Assembly (NCBI RefSeq): GCF_030731085.1
Contig: NZ_JASNFN010000020.1
Coordinates: 20,277-84,276 of the forward strand
Source: Blastococcus carthaginiensis
GTDB taxonomy: Bacteria > Actinomycetota > Actinomycetes > Mycobacteriales > Geodermatophilaceae
DNA length: 64,000 nt
Reading direction: 5' to 3'
The notes below the pieces were generated by a model. The model saw only the letters and a program-made list of their open reading frames with translations, searched no databases and was not told the origin of the DNA. Below are positions 14,672 to 23,190 of this stretch, one piece after another; the stretch's first letter is position 1, and every line of letters starts with the position of its first letter. The translations under genes were made by a program, and so were the position numbers.

Positions 14672-15664
14672 GTGCCCCCCGAACTGACACCCACGCGCCT
14701 GCACGTGGTCACCGGCAAGGGCGGGACGGGCAAGACCACCGTCGCCGCCGCCCTGGCCCTGGCGCTCGCCGCCGACGGGCGGTCGGTGCTCCTCGTGGAG
14801 ACCGAGGGACGGCAGGGCATCGCCCAGCTGTTCGACACCCCGCCGCTCCCCTACGAGGAGCGCCGGGTCGCCGTCGCGCGCGGCGGGGGCGAGGTCAAGG
14901 CGCTGGCCATCGACGTCGAGGAGGCGCTCCTCGACTACCTGGACATGTTCTACAACCTCCGGCGGGCGGGCCGGGCGCTGCGCAAGATGGGCGCCATCGA
15001 CTTCGCCACCGCGATCGCCCCGGGCCTCCGCGACGTGCTGATCACCGGGAAGGTCAAGGAGGCGGTCACCCGGCGGCGCGACGGTCGGCCCGTCTACGAC
15101 GCCGTCGTCGTCGACGCACCACCCACCGGGCGGATCACCCGCTTCCTCGGGGTCACCGGGGAGATGTCGCAGCTGGCCAGGTCCGGCCCGATCAAGACCC
15201 AGAGCGACGGCGTCATGGCGGTGCTGCGCTCCCCGCAGACGGCGGTGCACCTCGTCACGCTCCTGGAGGACATGCCCGTGCAGGAGACCGCGGACGCCAT
15301 CGCGGAGCTGCAGGCCGCCGGGCTGCCGATCGGCTCGGTGGTCGTGAACATGGCCGCCGAGCCCGTGCTGCCGCCCGACGCCCTGTCCCGTGCGGTCGCC
15401 GGCGAGCTGACCGGCGCCGACCTCGCCCCCGCGCTGGGCGCCGCGCACCTGCCCGGCGCCGGGCAGCTGGCCGACGCGCTGGTCGCCGAGGTCGTCGAGC
15501 ACGCCCGCCGCTGGGCCGCGCAGGACGCGCTGCGCGCCCAGGTCGAGGCGCTGGGCCGCCCGACCGTCGAGGTCCCGCTGATGCCGGGGCCCATGGACCT
15601 CGGCTGCCTGTTCGAGCTCGCCGGGCGGCTCGAGGAGCACCTGGCCGCGGCGGTGGCCCGCTGA
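14672..15664 (+). CDS. ArsA-family ATPase 1 (Rv3679-like)
   Basis: A 330-residue anion-transporting-ATPase-family protein with deviant Walker A GKGGTGKTT (about 14-22), switch I/II region VVVDAPPTGRITRFL, and ETEGRQGIAQLF after Walker A. Such pairs (Rv3679/Rv3680) form a stable heteromeric complex in mycobacteria, where they have been linked to metabolite or stress tolerance rather than arsenic efflux; no arsenic genes are nearby. GTG start with a -10-like box six bases before it, suggesting a leaderless mRNA. The stop shares a base with the next ATG (TGATG), so the two ATPases are made together. Confidence 0.9.
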   Translation: MPPELTPTRLHVVTGKGGTGKTTVAAALALALAADGRSVLLVETEGRQGIAQLFDTPPLPYEERRVAVARGGGEVKALAIDVEEALLDYLDMFYNLRRAGRALRKMGAIDFATAIAPGLRDVLITGKVKEAVTRRRDGRPVYDAVVVDAPPTGRITRFLGVTGEMSQLARSGPIKTQSDGVMAVLRSPQTAVHLVTLLEDMPVQETADAIAELQAAGLPIGSVVVNMAAEPVLPPDALSRAVAGELTGADLAPALGAAHLPGAGQLADALVAEVVEHARRWAAQDALRAQVEALGRPTVEVPLMPGPMDLGCLFELAGRLEEHLAAAVAR

Positions 15665-16905
15665 TGGCCGCGGACACCGCCACGGCCGGGACCACCGCCG
15701 GCGCCCGCGCGCCCCGGCAGGCGCCGGCCATGGACCTCGCCGAGCTGATCGCCGACCGGCAGACCCGCATCGTCGTCTGCTGCGGCGCCGGCGGCGTGGG
15801 CAAGACGACGACGTCGGCCGCCCTCGCGCTCGCCGCCGCGGAGGCCGGGCGCACCGTCGTCGTGCTGACGATCGACCCCGCCCGCCGGCTGGCCCAGTCG
15901 CTCGGGCTGACCGAGCTGGACAACGAGCCGCGGAAGGTCGATATCTCCGGTGGCGCGGCCACGGGTGCGCCGGGCGAGCTGCACGCGATGATGCTGGACA
16001 TGAAGCGGACGTTCGACGACGTCGTCACCGCTCACTCCACGCCCGAGCGCGCGCAGCAGATCCTCGACAACCCCTTCTACCAGGCCCTCTCCTCCTCCTT
16101 CGCCGGCACGCAGGAGTACATGGCGATGGAGAAGCTCGGGCAGCTGCGGGCCAGCGACCAGTGGGACCTGATCATCGTGGACACGCCGCCGTCGCGGTCG
16201 GCGCTGGACTTCCTCGACGCCCCGAACCGGATGGGCCGCTTCCTCGACGGCACGATGATCCGGCTGCTGATGGCGCCCAGCCGGACCGGCTTCAAGTTCG
16301 CCAGCGCCGGCTTCCTCTTCTTCAGCCGGATCATCAGCAAGATCCTCGGCGGGCAGCTGCTGCGCGACATCTCCGCCTTCGTCGCCGCGCTGGACACCAT
16401 GTTCGGCGGGTTCCGCGAGCGCGCCACGGCGACCTTCGAGCTGCTGCGCCGTCCCGGCACGTGGTTCGTCGTGGTCGCCGCCCCCGAGCCCGATGCGCTG
16501 CGCGAGGCCTCCTACTTCGTCGACCGGCTCTCGGCCGAGGGCATGCCGCTCGCCGGGCTGGTCGTCAACCGCACCCACCCGCCGGCCACCACCGCCCTGT
16601 CCGCGACCCGGGCGGAGGGCGCCGCCGAGGAGGTGGCCGAGAGCGGGGACGACGGCGCCGCGCTCGCGGCGGCGGCCCTGCGCGTGCACGCCGAGCGGAT
16701 GCAGCAGGCCACCCGCGAGCAGCACCTGGCCGACCGCTTCACCAGCGCCCACCCCGACGTCGCGCTGCGGACGGTGCCGGCCGCCGCCGGTGACGTGCAC
16801 GACCTCGAGGGGCTGCGGATGATGGCCGCCGCCCTGACCGGGCCGGACCACGACACGCCGACCGGCACGCCGCGGACACGCGTCCTCCCCGCGCGCCGCG
16901 GCTGA
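15664..16905 (+). CDS. ArsA-family ATPase 2 (Rv3680-like)
   Basis: A 413-residue partner of the upstream ATPase. Walker A CGAGGVGKTTT (about 41-51), signature TIDPARRLAQSLG, switch II IIVDTPPSRSALDFLDAP. A hydrophobic segment FKFASAGFLFFSRIISKIL (about 219-237) follows the RLLMAPSRTG motif, as in GET3/ArsA relatives that bind hydrophobic clients. Start by TGATG overlap. In M. tuberculosis the next gene is whiB4, but here only 41 bases separate this gene from the PBP gene. Function by family: ATP-driven protein or metabolite handling in the cytoplasm; exact client unknown. Confidence 0.9.
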   Translation: MAADTATAGTTAGARAPRQAPAMDLAELIADRQTRIVVCCGAGGVGKTTTSAALALAAAEAGRTVVVLTIDPARRLAQSLGLTELDNEPRKVDISGGAATGAPGELHAMMLDMKRTFDDVVTAHSTPERAQQILDNPFYQALSSSFAGTQEYMAMEKLGQLRASDQWDLIIVDTPPSRSALDFLDAPNRMGRFLDGTMIRLLMAPSRTGFKFASAGFLFFSRIISKILGGQLLRDISAFVAALDTMFGGFRERATATFELLRRPGTWFVVVAAPEPDALREASYFVDRLSAEGMPLAGLVVNRTHPPATTALSATRAEGAAEEVAESGDDGAALAAAALRVHAERMQQATREQHLADRFTSAHPDVALRTVPAAAGDVHDLEGLRMMAAALTGPDHDTPTGTPRTRVLPARRG

Positions 16906-16932
16906 GCACCGCTCTCACCCGTCCGGGCGACG

Positions 16933-16938
16933 TACCCT
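16933..16938 (+). promoter_or_regulatory. -10-like box before the PBP gene
   Basis: TACCCT lies eight bases before the ATG, consistent with a leaderless or near-leaderless transcript. No clear -35 element is seen. Confidence 0.35.
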
Positions 16939-16946
16939 TGCCCGCG

Positions 16947-19202
16947 ATGTCGGAGAACGCGCGCGCCACGACCCGTCTGCTCGCCAAGCTCGCCGCGACG
17001 ATCGTCGTCGCCGGAGCGCTGGTGGCAGGCCTCATGCTGCCCTGGGTCGGTGGACCGGGGCTCGCGGCACGCAACTCCGTGTCGCTGCTCGACGCCCTGC
17101 CGGTGGAGCTCACCGACGAGACTCCGGCCGGCGTCACCCGGGTGCTGGCCTCGGACGGTTCGCTCATCACGAACTTCTACGAGCACAACCGCACCCCGGT
17201 GACCTCCGACCAGATCGCCGACGTCATGAAGCAGGCCCTCGTCGACATCGAGGACTCCCGCTTCTACGACCACAACGGCCTGGACGTGCAGGGCACGCTG
17301 CGCGCGCTGGTGAAGAACGTCGCCGCCGGCGAGGTGCAGGAGGGTGGCTCCACCCTCACCCAGCAGCTGGTGAAGCAGACCCTGCTGCAGACGGCCACCA
17401 CGCCGGAGGACCGCGAGGCCGCCGACGCCGAGACCGTCGGCCGCAAGCTGCGGGAGGCGCGGCTCGCGCTCGCCCTGGAGGACACCTACTCCAAGGACGA
17501 GATCCTCACCCGCTACCTGAACCTCGTGTACTTCGGGCAGGGAGCCTACGGCATCCAGGCCGCCGCCCAGCGCTACTTCAGCGTGAACGCCGCCGACCTC
17601 ACCCTGCCCCAGGCGGCGATGCTCGCCGGGCTGGTGCAGAGCCCGTTCTACGACGAGCCGATCAACAACCCGGAGAACGCCCAGATCCGGCGCAACCAGG
17701 TGCTGCAGCGCATGCACGACCTGGGCCACATCACCGCGCAGCAGCTCAGCGAGATCACCCCGACGCCGGTGGAGGTCACCCCCGGCCAGGCCCCGCCGAA
17801 CGGCTGCATCGACGCCTCGATCGGCGGCTTCTTCTGCGACTTCACCCGGCAGTACCTGATCCAGGAGCTGGGGCTGACCAAGGCGCAGCTGGACAAGGGC
17901 GGCCTCACCATCACCACGACGCTGCGCCCCGACATGCAGCGCGCCGGTGACCAGGCCGTGCTGGACACCGTGGCCATGGGCGCGGGGACCGTGGCCGTCT
18001 ACGACGTGATCGAGCCCGGCACCGGGAAGGTGCTGGCGATGAGCGTCAACCGCCGCTTCGGCTGCGACGCCCCCGAGTGCGAGTCGGTGAACTTCGCGAC
18101 CATCCCGACCAAGGGCTCGGGGTCGACCTTCAAGATGTTCGTCGCCGCCGCGGCGCTGGAGCAGGGCCTGCCGGCCAGCCACACCATCACCACGAGCGAG
18201 CCCTACGAGTCGAAGGTCTACGAGAGCTACGACCCCGAGACCCAGCGCATCGAGCCGTACGAGGTCGAGAACGTGGGCAGCAACTACCCGCGCACGCTGA
18301 CCATGACGCAGGCGCTCTACATGTCCTCCAACACCTACTTCCTGGCGCTCGAGGACGCGCTCGGCCGCATCGAGCCGGCCGTCCGCATGGCCGAGCGGCT
18401 GGGCATGACCTTCGACTACTCGGTCACCCAGACGCCGGCGCAGCAGATCATCGACGAGAATCGCCCGTCCTTCGCCTTCGGCACCGACGGCGTGAGCCCG
18501 CTGGACCTGGCCAACGCCTACGCGACCGTCGCCGCCCGCGGGGTCAGGTGCACGCCCACCCCGGTGCTGTCGATCACCACGCCGAACGGCGAGCCGCTCC
18601 TCGGCGAGGACGGGCAGCCGGTGGTCCGGGAGAACAACTGCGAGCAGGTGATCGAGCCCGGCCTCGCCGACACGCTGAACCAGATGATGATCAAGGATGT
18701 CCAGCCCGGGAACCGGCTGCAGACCGGTGCCCGCGCCCACATCCCCGGGCACCAGATCGCCGGCAAGACCGGCACGGTCCAGGAACGGGATTCGGTGGCC
18801 TTCGTGGGCGCGACGCCCCAGTTCGCCGCCAGCGTCATGCTGTTCCGCCCGCGGGACACCGACGACGTGGGCAGCTACGGCGGCGGGTTGCCGGCCGGCA
18901 TCTGGCGCCAGGCGATGGCGCCGATCCTGACCAGCCAGGAGGCCGTGCCGTTCCCGCCGGCCGACCCTCGGTACGCCGGCCGCGGCGTCGACGCCGCCCC
19001 GCAGAGGCCCACCCGGTTCCAGGACAACGCGTCCAGCCGCTCGGGCAACCGGTCCGGCACCACGGCCGGGAACACCACCCCTCCGCCGGCGGAGCCCGAG
19101 GCGCCGGAGCAGCCGGAGGCGCCGGCTGAGGCGCCGACGGAGCCGCCGGCCGACACCGGCACCCCGGCCCCGGAGACCGGCGGGGACACCGTCACGAACT
19201 GA
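16947..19202 (+). CDS. ponA2: Class A penicillin-binding protein (PonA2-like)
   Basis: A bifunctional peptidoglycan synthase of 751 residues. One N-terminal membrane helix (about 15-35) precedes a GT51 glycosyltransferase with EDSRFYDHNGLD and EGGSTLTQQLVKQ. The transpeptidase then has the catalytic SxxK (STFK, in GSGSTFKMF), the SxN (SSN) and the KTG (AGKTGTVQ). The C-terminal 60 residues are Pro/Glu/Ala-rich and probably disordered; I see no separate PASTA repeats of the canonical kind. ATG chosen; an in-frame TTG nine bases upstream is less likely. Position after the ArsA pair and before the metallophosphoesterase equals Rv3682 (ponA2). Confidence 0.95.
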   Translation: MSENARATTRLLAKLAATIVVAGALVAGLMLPWVGGPGLAARNSVSLLDALPVELTDETPAGVTRVLASDGSLITNFYEHNRTPVTSDQIADVMKQALVDIEDSRFYDHNGLDVQGTLRALVKNVAAGEVQEGGSTLTQQLVKQTLLQTATTPEDREAADAETVGRKLREARLALALEDTYSKDEILTRYLNLVYFGQGAYGIQAAAQRYFSVNAADLTLPQAAMLAGLVQSPFYDEPINNPENAQIRRNQVLQRMHDLGHITAQQLSEITPTPVEVTPGQAPPNGCIDASIGGFFCDFTRQYLIQELGLTKAQLDKGGLTITTTLRPDMQRAGDQAVLDTVAMGAGTVAVYDVIEPGTGKVLAMSVNRRFGCDAPECESVNFATIPTKGSGSTFKMFVAAAALEQGLPASHTITTSEPYESKVYESYDPETQRIEPYEVENVGSNYPRTLTMTQALYMSSNTYFLALEDALGRIEPAVRMAERLGMTFDYSVTQTPAQQIIDENRPSFAFGTDGVSPLDLANAYATVAARGVRCTPTPVLSITTPNGEPLLGEDGQPVVRENNCEQVIEPGLADTLNQMMIKDVQPGNRLQTGARAHIPGHQIAGKTGTVQERDSVAFVGATPQFAASVMLFRPRDTDDVGSYGGGLPAGIWRQAMAPILTSQEAVPFPPADPRYAGRGVDAAPQRPTRFQDNASSRSGNRSGTTAGNTTPPPAEPEAPEQPEAPAEAPTEPPADTGTPAPETGGDTVTN

Positions 19203-19213
19203 CCTGGCGGACG

Positions 19214-19247
19214 ACGAGGGGCCGGACCGGCAGGTCCGGCCCCTCGT
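19214..19247. terminator. Bidirectional hairpin terminator
   Basis: ACGAGGGGCCGGACC (19214-19228) pairs perfectly with 19233-19247 around a GGCA loop, between the convergent PBP and YqeY genes. There is no T tract. Confidence 0.7.
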
Positions 19248-19262
19248 GCGTCCCCGGGGATG

Positions 19263-19715
19263 TCAGCCGAGCTGGCGGCGCACCTCGGCGGCGACCCTCG
19301 AGCCCTCGGCCCGGCCGGCCACGACGCCGTTCGCGGCCCCCATCACCTTCCCCATGTCCTTCATCCCGGAGGCACCGGTGCGGGTGATGACGTCGGCGAC
19401 GATCGCGGTCAGGTCGGCGTCGTCGAGCTGCGCCGGCAGGTAGCCGGCCAGGATCTCGCCCTCCGCCTGCTCCCGCGCGGCCTGCTCGGCCCGTCCGGCC
19501 GAGCCGAAGGCCTCGGCGGCCTCACGGCGCTTCTTCGCCTCCCGGCGGAGCACCGCCTGCACCTCGTCGTCGCTGAGCTCGCGGGACTCCTTGCCCGACA
19601 CCTCCTCGGCGCTGACGGCGGCGAGCACCATGCGCAGCGTGGCGGTGCGCAGCTCGTCGCGGGCCTTCATGGCGGTGGTCAGGTCGGTGCGCAGCTGTTC
19701 CTTGAGGTCGGACAC
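19263..19715 (-). CDS. GatB/YqeY domain-containing protein
   Basis: A 150-residue YqeY family protein: N-terminal MSDLKEQLRTDLTTAMKARD, helical middle with EVQAVLRREAKKRREAAEAF, and C-terminal GASGMKDMGKVMGAANGVVA typical of the GatB/YqeY tail that binds tRNA in GatB. As a stand-alone protein its role is not settled; relatives are linked to tRNA-dependent amidation or RNA-polymerase sigma turnover. GTG start. Monocistronic, convergent with the PBP gene and divergent from the metallophosphoesterase gene. Confidence 0.92.
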   Translation of the reverse strand: MSDLKEQLRTDLTTAMKARDELRTATLRMVLAAVSAEEVSGKESRELSDDEVQAVLRREAKKRREAAEAFGSAGRAEQAAREQAEGEILAGYLPAQLDDADLTAIVADVITRTGASGMKDMGKVMGAANGVVAGRAEGSRVAAEVRRQLG

Positions 19716-19754
19716 GGGTCAAGCCTTGCACGACGCCGCGCCCGGGGGCGCCCG

Positions 19755-19760
19755 TAGGCT
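19755..19760 (+). promoter_or_regulatory. -10 box for a leaderless metallophosphoesterase transcript
   Basis: TAGGCT ends six bases before the GTG start, the same arrangement and sequence as before the arsA-like gene at 14660. Confidence 0.5.
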
Positions 19761-19766
19761 CGGCGG

Positions 19767-20678
19767 GTGCGCTGGTACACCGCCCTCCCCACCACCGCCG
19801 TCGCCTCGGGCGCGGCCGTGACCGCCTACGCGAGCCTCTACGAGCGCACCCGCTGGACCCTGCGGCGCTTCGACGTCCCGGTGCTCGCCCCCGGCTCGGC
19901 GCCGCTGACGGTCCTGCAGCTCTCCGACCTGCACATGACGGCGGGGCAGCGCAGCAAGCAGGAGTGGATCGCGGGCCTGGCCGCGCTCGAGCCCGACCTG
20001 GTGGTCACCACCGGTGACAACCTCGCGGGCTTCGACGCGGTGCCGCCCACCCTGCGCGCGCTGGACCCCCTTCTGGACCGGCCGGGGGCCTTCGTGCTGG
20101 CCAGCAACGACTACTTCGCCCCGCGGCCGAAGAATCCGCTCAAGTACTTCAAGCGCGACCACAAGCGGGTGCACGGCGACGAGCTGCCCTGGCGGGATCT
20201 GCGCGACGGCATGCGCGACCGCGGCTGGCTCGACCTCACCAACGCCCGCGGGGAGCTCACCGTGGGCGGGCGCCGCATCGTCTTCGCCGGCGTGGACGAC
20301 TCGCACGTGAAGCGGGACCGCTACGACCTGGTCGCCGGCGCGGCCGACCCGGACGCCGACGTGCGGATCGGGCTGGCGCACTCCCCCGAGCCGCGGGTCC
20401 TCGACCGGTTCGCCGCCGACGGCCACGACCTGCTGCTCTGCGGCCACACGCACGGCGGCCAGCTGCGGGTGCCCTTCTACGGCGCGCTCGTCACCAACTG
20501 CGGCATCGACCGCGACCGCGTGCGCTGGCTGCACCGGTGGGCGGAGCCGACGCCGGCGCACCCGGCCGGCACCTGGCTGCACGTGTCGGCCGGTCTGGGC
20601 ACCAGCCCGTACGCCCCGGTGCGGTTCGCCTGCCCGCCCGAGGCGACGCTGCTGACCCTCACCGCGCGACCGTCCTGA
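19767..20678 (+). CDS. Metallophosphoesterase (YaeI/Rv3683-like)
   Basis: A 303-residue calcineurin-like phosphoesterase. Metal and catalytic motifs in order: LSDLHMT (about 52-58), VTTGDNLAGFD, ASNDYF in place of the usual GNHE/D, and CGHTHGGQLRVPF near the C-terminus. A hydrophobic N-terminus (about 1-22) may be a membrane anchor. The SND instead of GNH is a variation of this YkuE/YaeI subgroup. GTG start with a leaderless-type promoter. It is the last gene of the block matching Rv3667-Rv3683; the physiological substrate is unknown. Confidence 0.9.
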   Translation: MRWYTALPTTAVASGAAVTAYASLYERTRWTLRRFDVPVLAPGSAPLTVLQLSDLHMTAGQRSKQEWIAGLAALEPDLVVTTGDNLAGFDAVPPTLRALDPLLDRPGAFVLASNDYFAPRPKNPLKYFKRDHKRVHGDELPWRDLRDGMRDRGWLDLTNARGELTVGGRRIVFAGVDDSHVKRDRYDLVAGAADPDADVRIGLAHSPEPRVLDRFAADGHDLLLCGHTHGGQLRVPFYGALVTNCGIDRDRVRWLHRWAEPTPAHPAGTWLHVSAGLGTSPYAPVRFACPPEATLLTLTARPS

Positions 20679-20708
20679 CCCGCTGCCGGGGCGCGCGCGG
20701 TGGAGCGT

Positions 20709-20714
20709 TAGACT
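20709..20714 (+). promoter_or_regulatory. -10 box of tRNA-Pro
   Basis: TAGACT lies 14 bases before the tRNA 5' end. No canonical -35 hexamer is visible at the expected distance. Confidence 0.5.
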
Positions 20715-20727
20715 CGTCGACGCACCT

Positions 20728-20801
20728 CGGGGTGTGGCGCAGCTTGGTAGCGCGCGTCGTTCGGGACGACGAGGCCGCAGGTTCAAATCCTGTCACCCCG
20801 A
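20728..20801 (+). tRNA. tRNA-Pro (anticodon CGG)
   Basis: The acceptor arms CGGGGTG and CACCCCG pair, the D loop has AGCTTGGTAGC, the anticodon loop is TTCGGGA (anticodon CGG), and the T arm is GCAGGTTCAAATCCTGT. The 3' CCA is not encoded. It reads CCG proline codons, which are very frequent in this GC-rich genome. Confidence 0.97.
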
Positions 20802-20860
20802 CCCTCAGCTCAGGGGCCGCCGCGAGGCGGCCCCTGAGTCGTTCCCGGGGCGCTGCGAAG

Positions 20861-22663
20861 ATGGCGGTCGTGACCGCCGAGCAGACCGCCCCCGCCCTTC
20901 CTCCCGAGGTCACCGCCCGCTGGCAGGCCCGGTTCCGCGCCCCCCGGGTGTCGCTCCCGGACTGGGCCGAGGAGGCGCCGCACCGCAACCTGTACAGCTC
21001 CGACGTCAGCGGCGTCGTCGAGCAGTACGCCTGGGACCGGGAGACCGGCGCCCACCGCCGGGTCACCGACCGGCCCAACGGCACGCTCATCGCGACGCTG
21101 GACCGCGACGGGTCGACCATCTGGTGGTTCGCCGACACCGACGGCGACGAGTTCGGCGTCTGGATGACCCAGCCGTTCGAGGGCGGCGAGGACAGCGTCG
21201 CCGTCCCCGAGGTGGGGCCTGCCTACCCGGCGGGGCTGGAGCTCGGCCGGGAGCTGGTGGCGATCGGCCGCAGCACCGACGACGGCAGCGAGCTGTGGCT
21301 GGCCCCCACCGGCGGGACGCCCCGGGTGGTCTACCGGCACCCCGACCCCGCCTCGGTGGACGCGCTCACCCGCGACGACGAGCTGCTGGTCATCTCGCAC
21401 TCCGAGCACGGCGACCCGCGCTACCCGGCGCTGCGCGTGCTCCGCACCAGCGACGACGCCGTGGTCGCGGAGAAGTGGGACGGCGAGGGCCGCGGGCTGC
21501 ACGCGCTGGAGTTCGCCCCGCTGCCCGGTGACCGCCGGCTGCTGGTCGGGCACGAGCGGCGCGGCCGCGAGGAGCTCCTGATCTGGGACGTCGCCGCCGG
21601 CACCGAGACCGAGCTCGTGCTGGACCTGCCCGGCGACGTGACCGCCGGCTGGTACCCGGACGGCTCGGCCCTGCTGGTGGGCCACGACCACGCCGCCCGC
21701 AGCGAGCTGTACCGCTACGACCTCGCCACCGGCGCGCTGGAGCGGCTGGACACCCCGCCGGGCGTCGTCCGCGGCGCCACCGCCCGCCCCGACGGCACCG
21801 TGGAGCTGGCCTGGTCGAGCTCCGCGCGCCCGCCGGTCATCCGCCGCGCGGACGGTCCCGTCGTCCTCTCGGTGTCCGACGAGGAGCCGCCGGCGGCCTA
21901 CCCGGTGGAGGACCGGTGGGTCCCCGGCCCGGGCGGGGACGTGCACGCGCTGCTGGTGCGCCCGGCCGGTCCCGGTCCGCACGCGACCGCGTTCCTCGTG
22001 CACGGCGGCCCGGAGGCGGCCGACGACGACTCCTACCGCGCCCGGCGGGCGGCCTACGTGGACGCCGGCTACGCCGTCGTGCACGTCAACTACCGGGGCT
22101 CCACCGGCTACGGCTCGGCCTGGCGGGACGCGCTGACCGGCCGGCCGGGGCTGACCGAGCTGGAGGACGTCGGCGCCGTCTACGACGCGCTGGTGGCCGA
22201 GGGCGTCGTCGACCCGCAGCGGGCGATCCTCAGCGGTGGCTCGTGGGGCGGGTTCCTCACGCTGCTGGGCCTGGGCACCCAGCCCGAGCGCTGGGCGGCC
22301 GGGATCGCCGAGGTGCCCGTGGCCGACTACCTGGCCGCCTACGAGGACGAGATGGAGGGCCTGCGGGCCTACGACCGGGCGCTGTTCGGCGGCTCACCGG
22401 AGGAGGTGCGCGACGTGTACGTGCGCTCCTCGCCCCTCACCTACGTCGACGCCGTCGCCGCGCCGGTGCTGGTGGTGGCGGGCGCCAACGACCCGCGCTG
22501 CCCGATCCGGCAGATCGACAACTACCTGGCGCGCCTCGCGGAGCTGGAGAAGCCGCACGAGGTGTACCGCTTCGACGCGGGCCACGGCTCCCTGGTGATC
22601 GAGGAGACGATCCGGCAGGTGGAGGTGGCGCTCTCCTTCGCGCTGCGCCACGTGCAGCCCTGA
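20861..22663 (+). CDS. S9 family serine peptidase (prolyl oligopeptidase/acylaminoacyl-peptidase type)
   Basis: A 600-residue two-domain enzyme. An N-terminal beta-propeller (about 40-350) with repeated strands such as STIWWFADTDGDEFGVW and GDRRLLVGHERRGREELLIWD (short excerpts) gates a C-terminal alpha/beta-hydrolase domain. The catalytic Ser is in GGSWGGFL (about 463-470), the Asp in AGANDPRCPI and the His in DAGHGSL. No signal peptide, so it is cytoplasmic. It would trim small peptides. ATG chosen; a GTG nine bases later is an alternative. Preceded by tRNA-Pro; no operon partners. Confidence 0.9.
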   Translation: MAVVTAEQTAPALPPEVTARWQARFRAPRVSLPDWAEEAPHRNLYSSDVSGVVEQYAWDRETGAHRRVTDRPNGTLIATLDRDGSTIWWFADTDGDEFGVWMTQPFEGGEDSVAVPEVGPAYPAGLELGRELVAIGRSTDDGSELWLAPTGGTPRVVYRHPDPASVDALTRDDELLVISHSEHGDPRYPALRVLRTSDDAVVAEKWDGEGRGLHALEFAPLPGDRRLLVGHERRGREELLIWDVAAGTETELVLDLPGDVTAGWYPDGSALLVGHDHAARSELYRYDLATGALERLDTPPGVVRGATARPDGTVELAWSSSARPPVIRRADGPVVLSVSDEEPPAAYPVEDRWVPGPGGDVHALLVRPAGPGPHATAFLVHGGPEAADDDSYRARRAAYVDAGYAVVHVNYRGSTGYGSAWRDALTGRPGLTELEDVGAVYDALVAEGVVDPQRAILSGGSWGGFLTLLGLGTQPERWAAGIAEVPVADYLAAYEDEMEGLRAYDRALFGGSPEEVRDVYVRSSPLTYVDAVAAPVLVVAGANDPRCPIRQIDNYLARLAELEKPHEVYRFDAGHGSLVIEETIRQVEVALSFALRHVQP

Positions 22664-22673
22664 CCCGCCCCAT

Positions 22674-23162
22674 TCAGCGGTGGCGGCGACGGCCGGCCAC
22701 GCGGCGACGCGGTGGGGTGAGCAGCGCCTGACGGGCGTTCTCCCTCCGCCGCGCGACCGCCCGGCGGTACCGCCCCCGGCTGCCCCTCGGGTCGCCGGGG
22801 GCGTAGGCGTACCAGCCGGACTCCCCGCCCGGCGGGTCCGGCGCCTCGTCGTCGGCGGCCATCCGCGCACGCACCCGCTCCAGCACGCGCTCGGCCAGGG
22901 CGTCGTCGGTCAGCAGGGCCGGCAGCTCCGCCGGGTCGCGCCCCTCCGCGGTCAGCGCGTCGGTCAGCCACTCGTACCACCGCGACCCGAACGCGTGGAC
23001 GACGGCGTCGCTCAGGAGCGCGTGGGCGGCGTCGACCGTCACCCCGCGTTCGAGGGCGAGGTCCAGCTCGACCATCCCGCGCAGCGTGTAGAGGTCGGGC
23101 CCCGGCCAGCGCTGCTCCTCGGGCACGGCCGGCTCGCCGGGCCCCGGCTCCTCGGACGTCAC
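22674..23162 (-). CDS. Uncharacterised protein, acidic N-terminus and very basic C-terminus
   Basis: I do not recognise a family. From the GTG start it is 162 residues: an acidic Pro/Glu-rich start, a helical middle (DLYTLRGMVELDLALERG, FGSRWYEWLTDAL, ALAERVLERVRARMAAD), then a Gly/Tyr stretch and a C-terminus with about fifteen Arg residues that could bind nucleic acid. It begins 29 bases after and on the same strand as asd, overlapping the end of asd's downstream region, so it may be the third gene of the lysC-asd transcript. It is convergent with the S9 peptidase. Codon use looks like its neighbours. Confidence 0.6.
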   Translation of the reverse strand: MTSEEPGPGEPAVPEEQRWPGPDLYTLRGMVELDLALERGVTVDAAHALLSDAVVHAFGSRWYEWLTDALTAEGRDPAELPALLTDDALAERVLERVRARMAADDEAPDPPGGESGWYAYAPGDPRGSRGRYRRAVARRRENARQALLTPPRRRVAGRRRHR

Positions 23163-23190
23163 CGCGCCATCCTGCCCGAGGAACCGGTCC

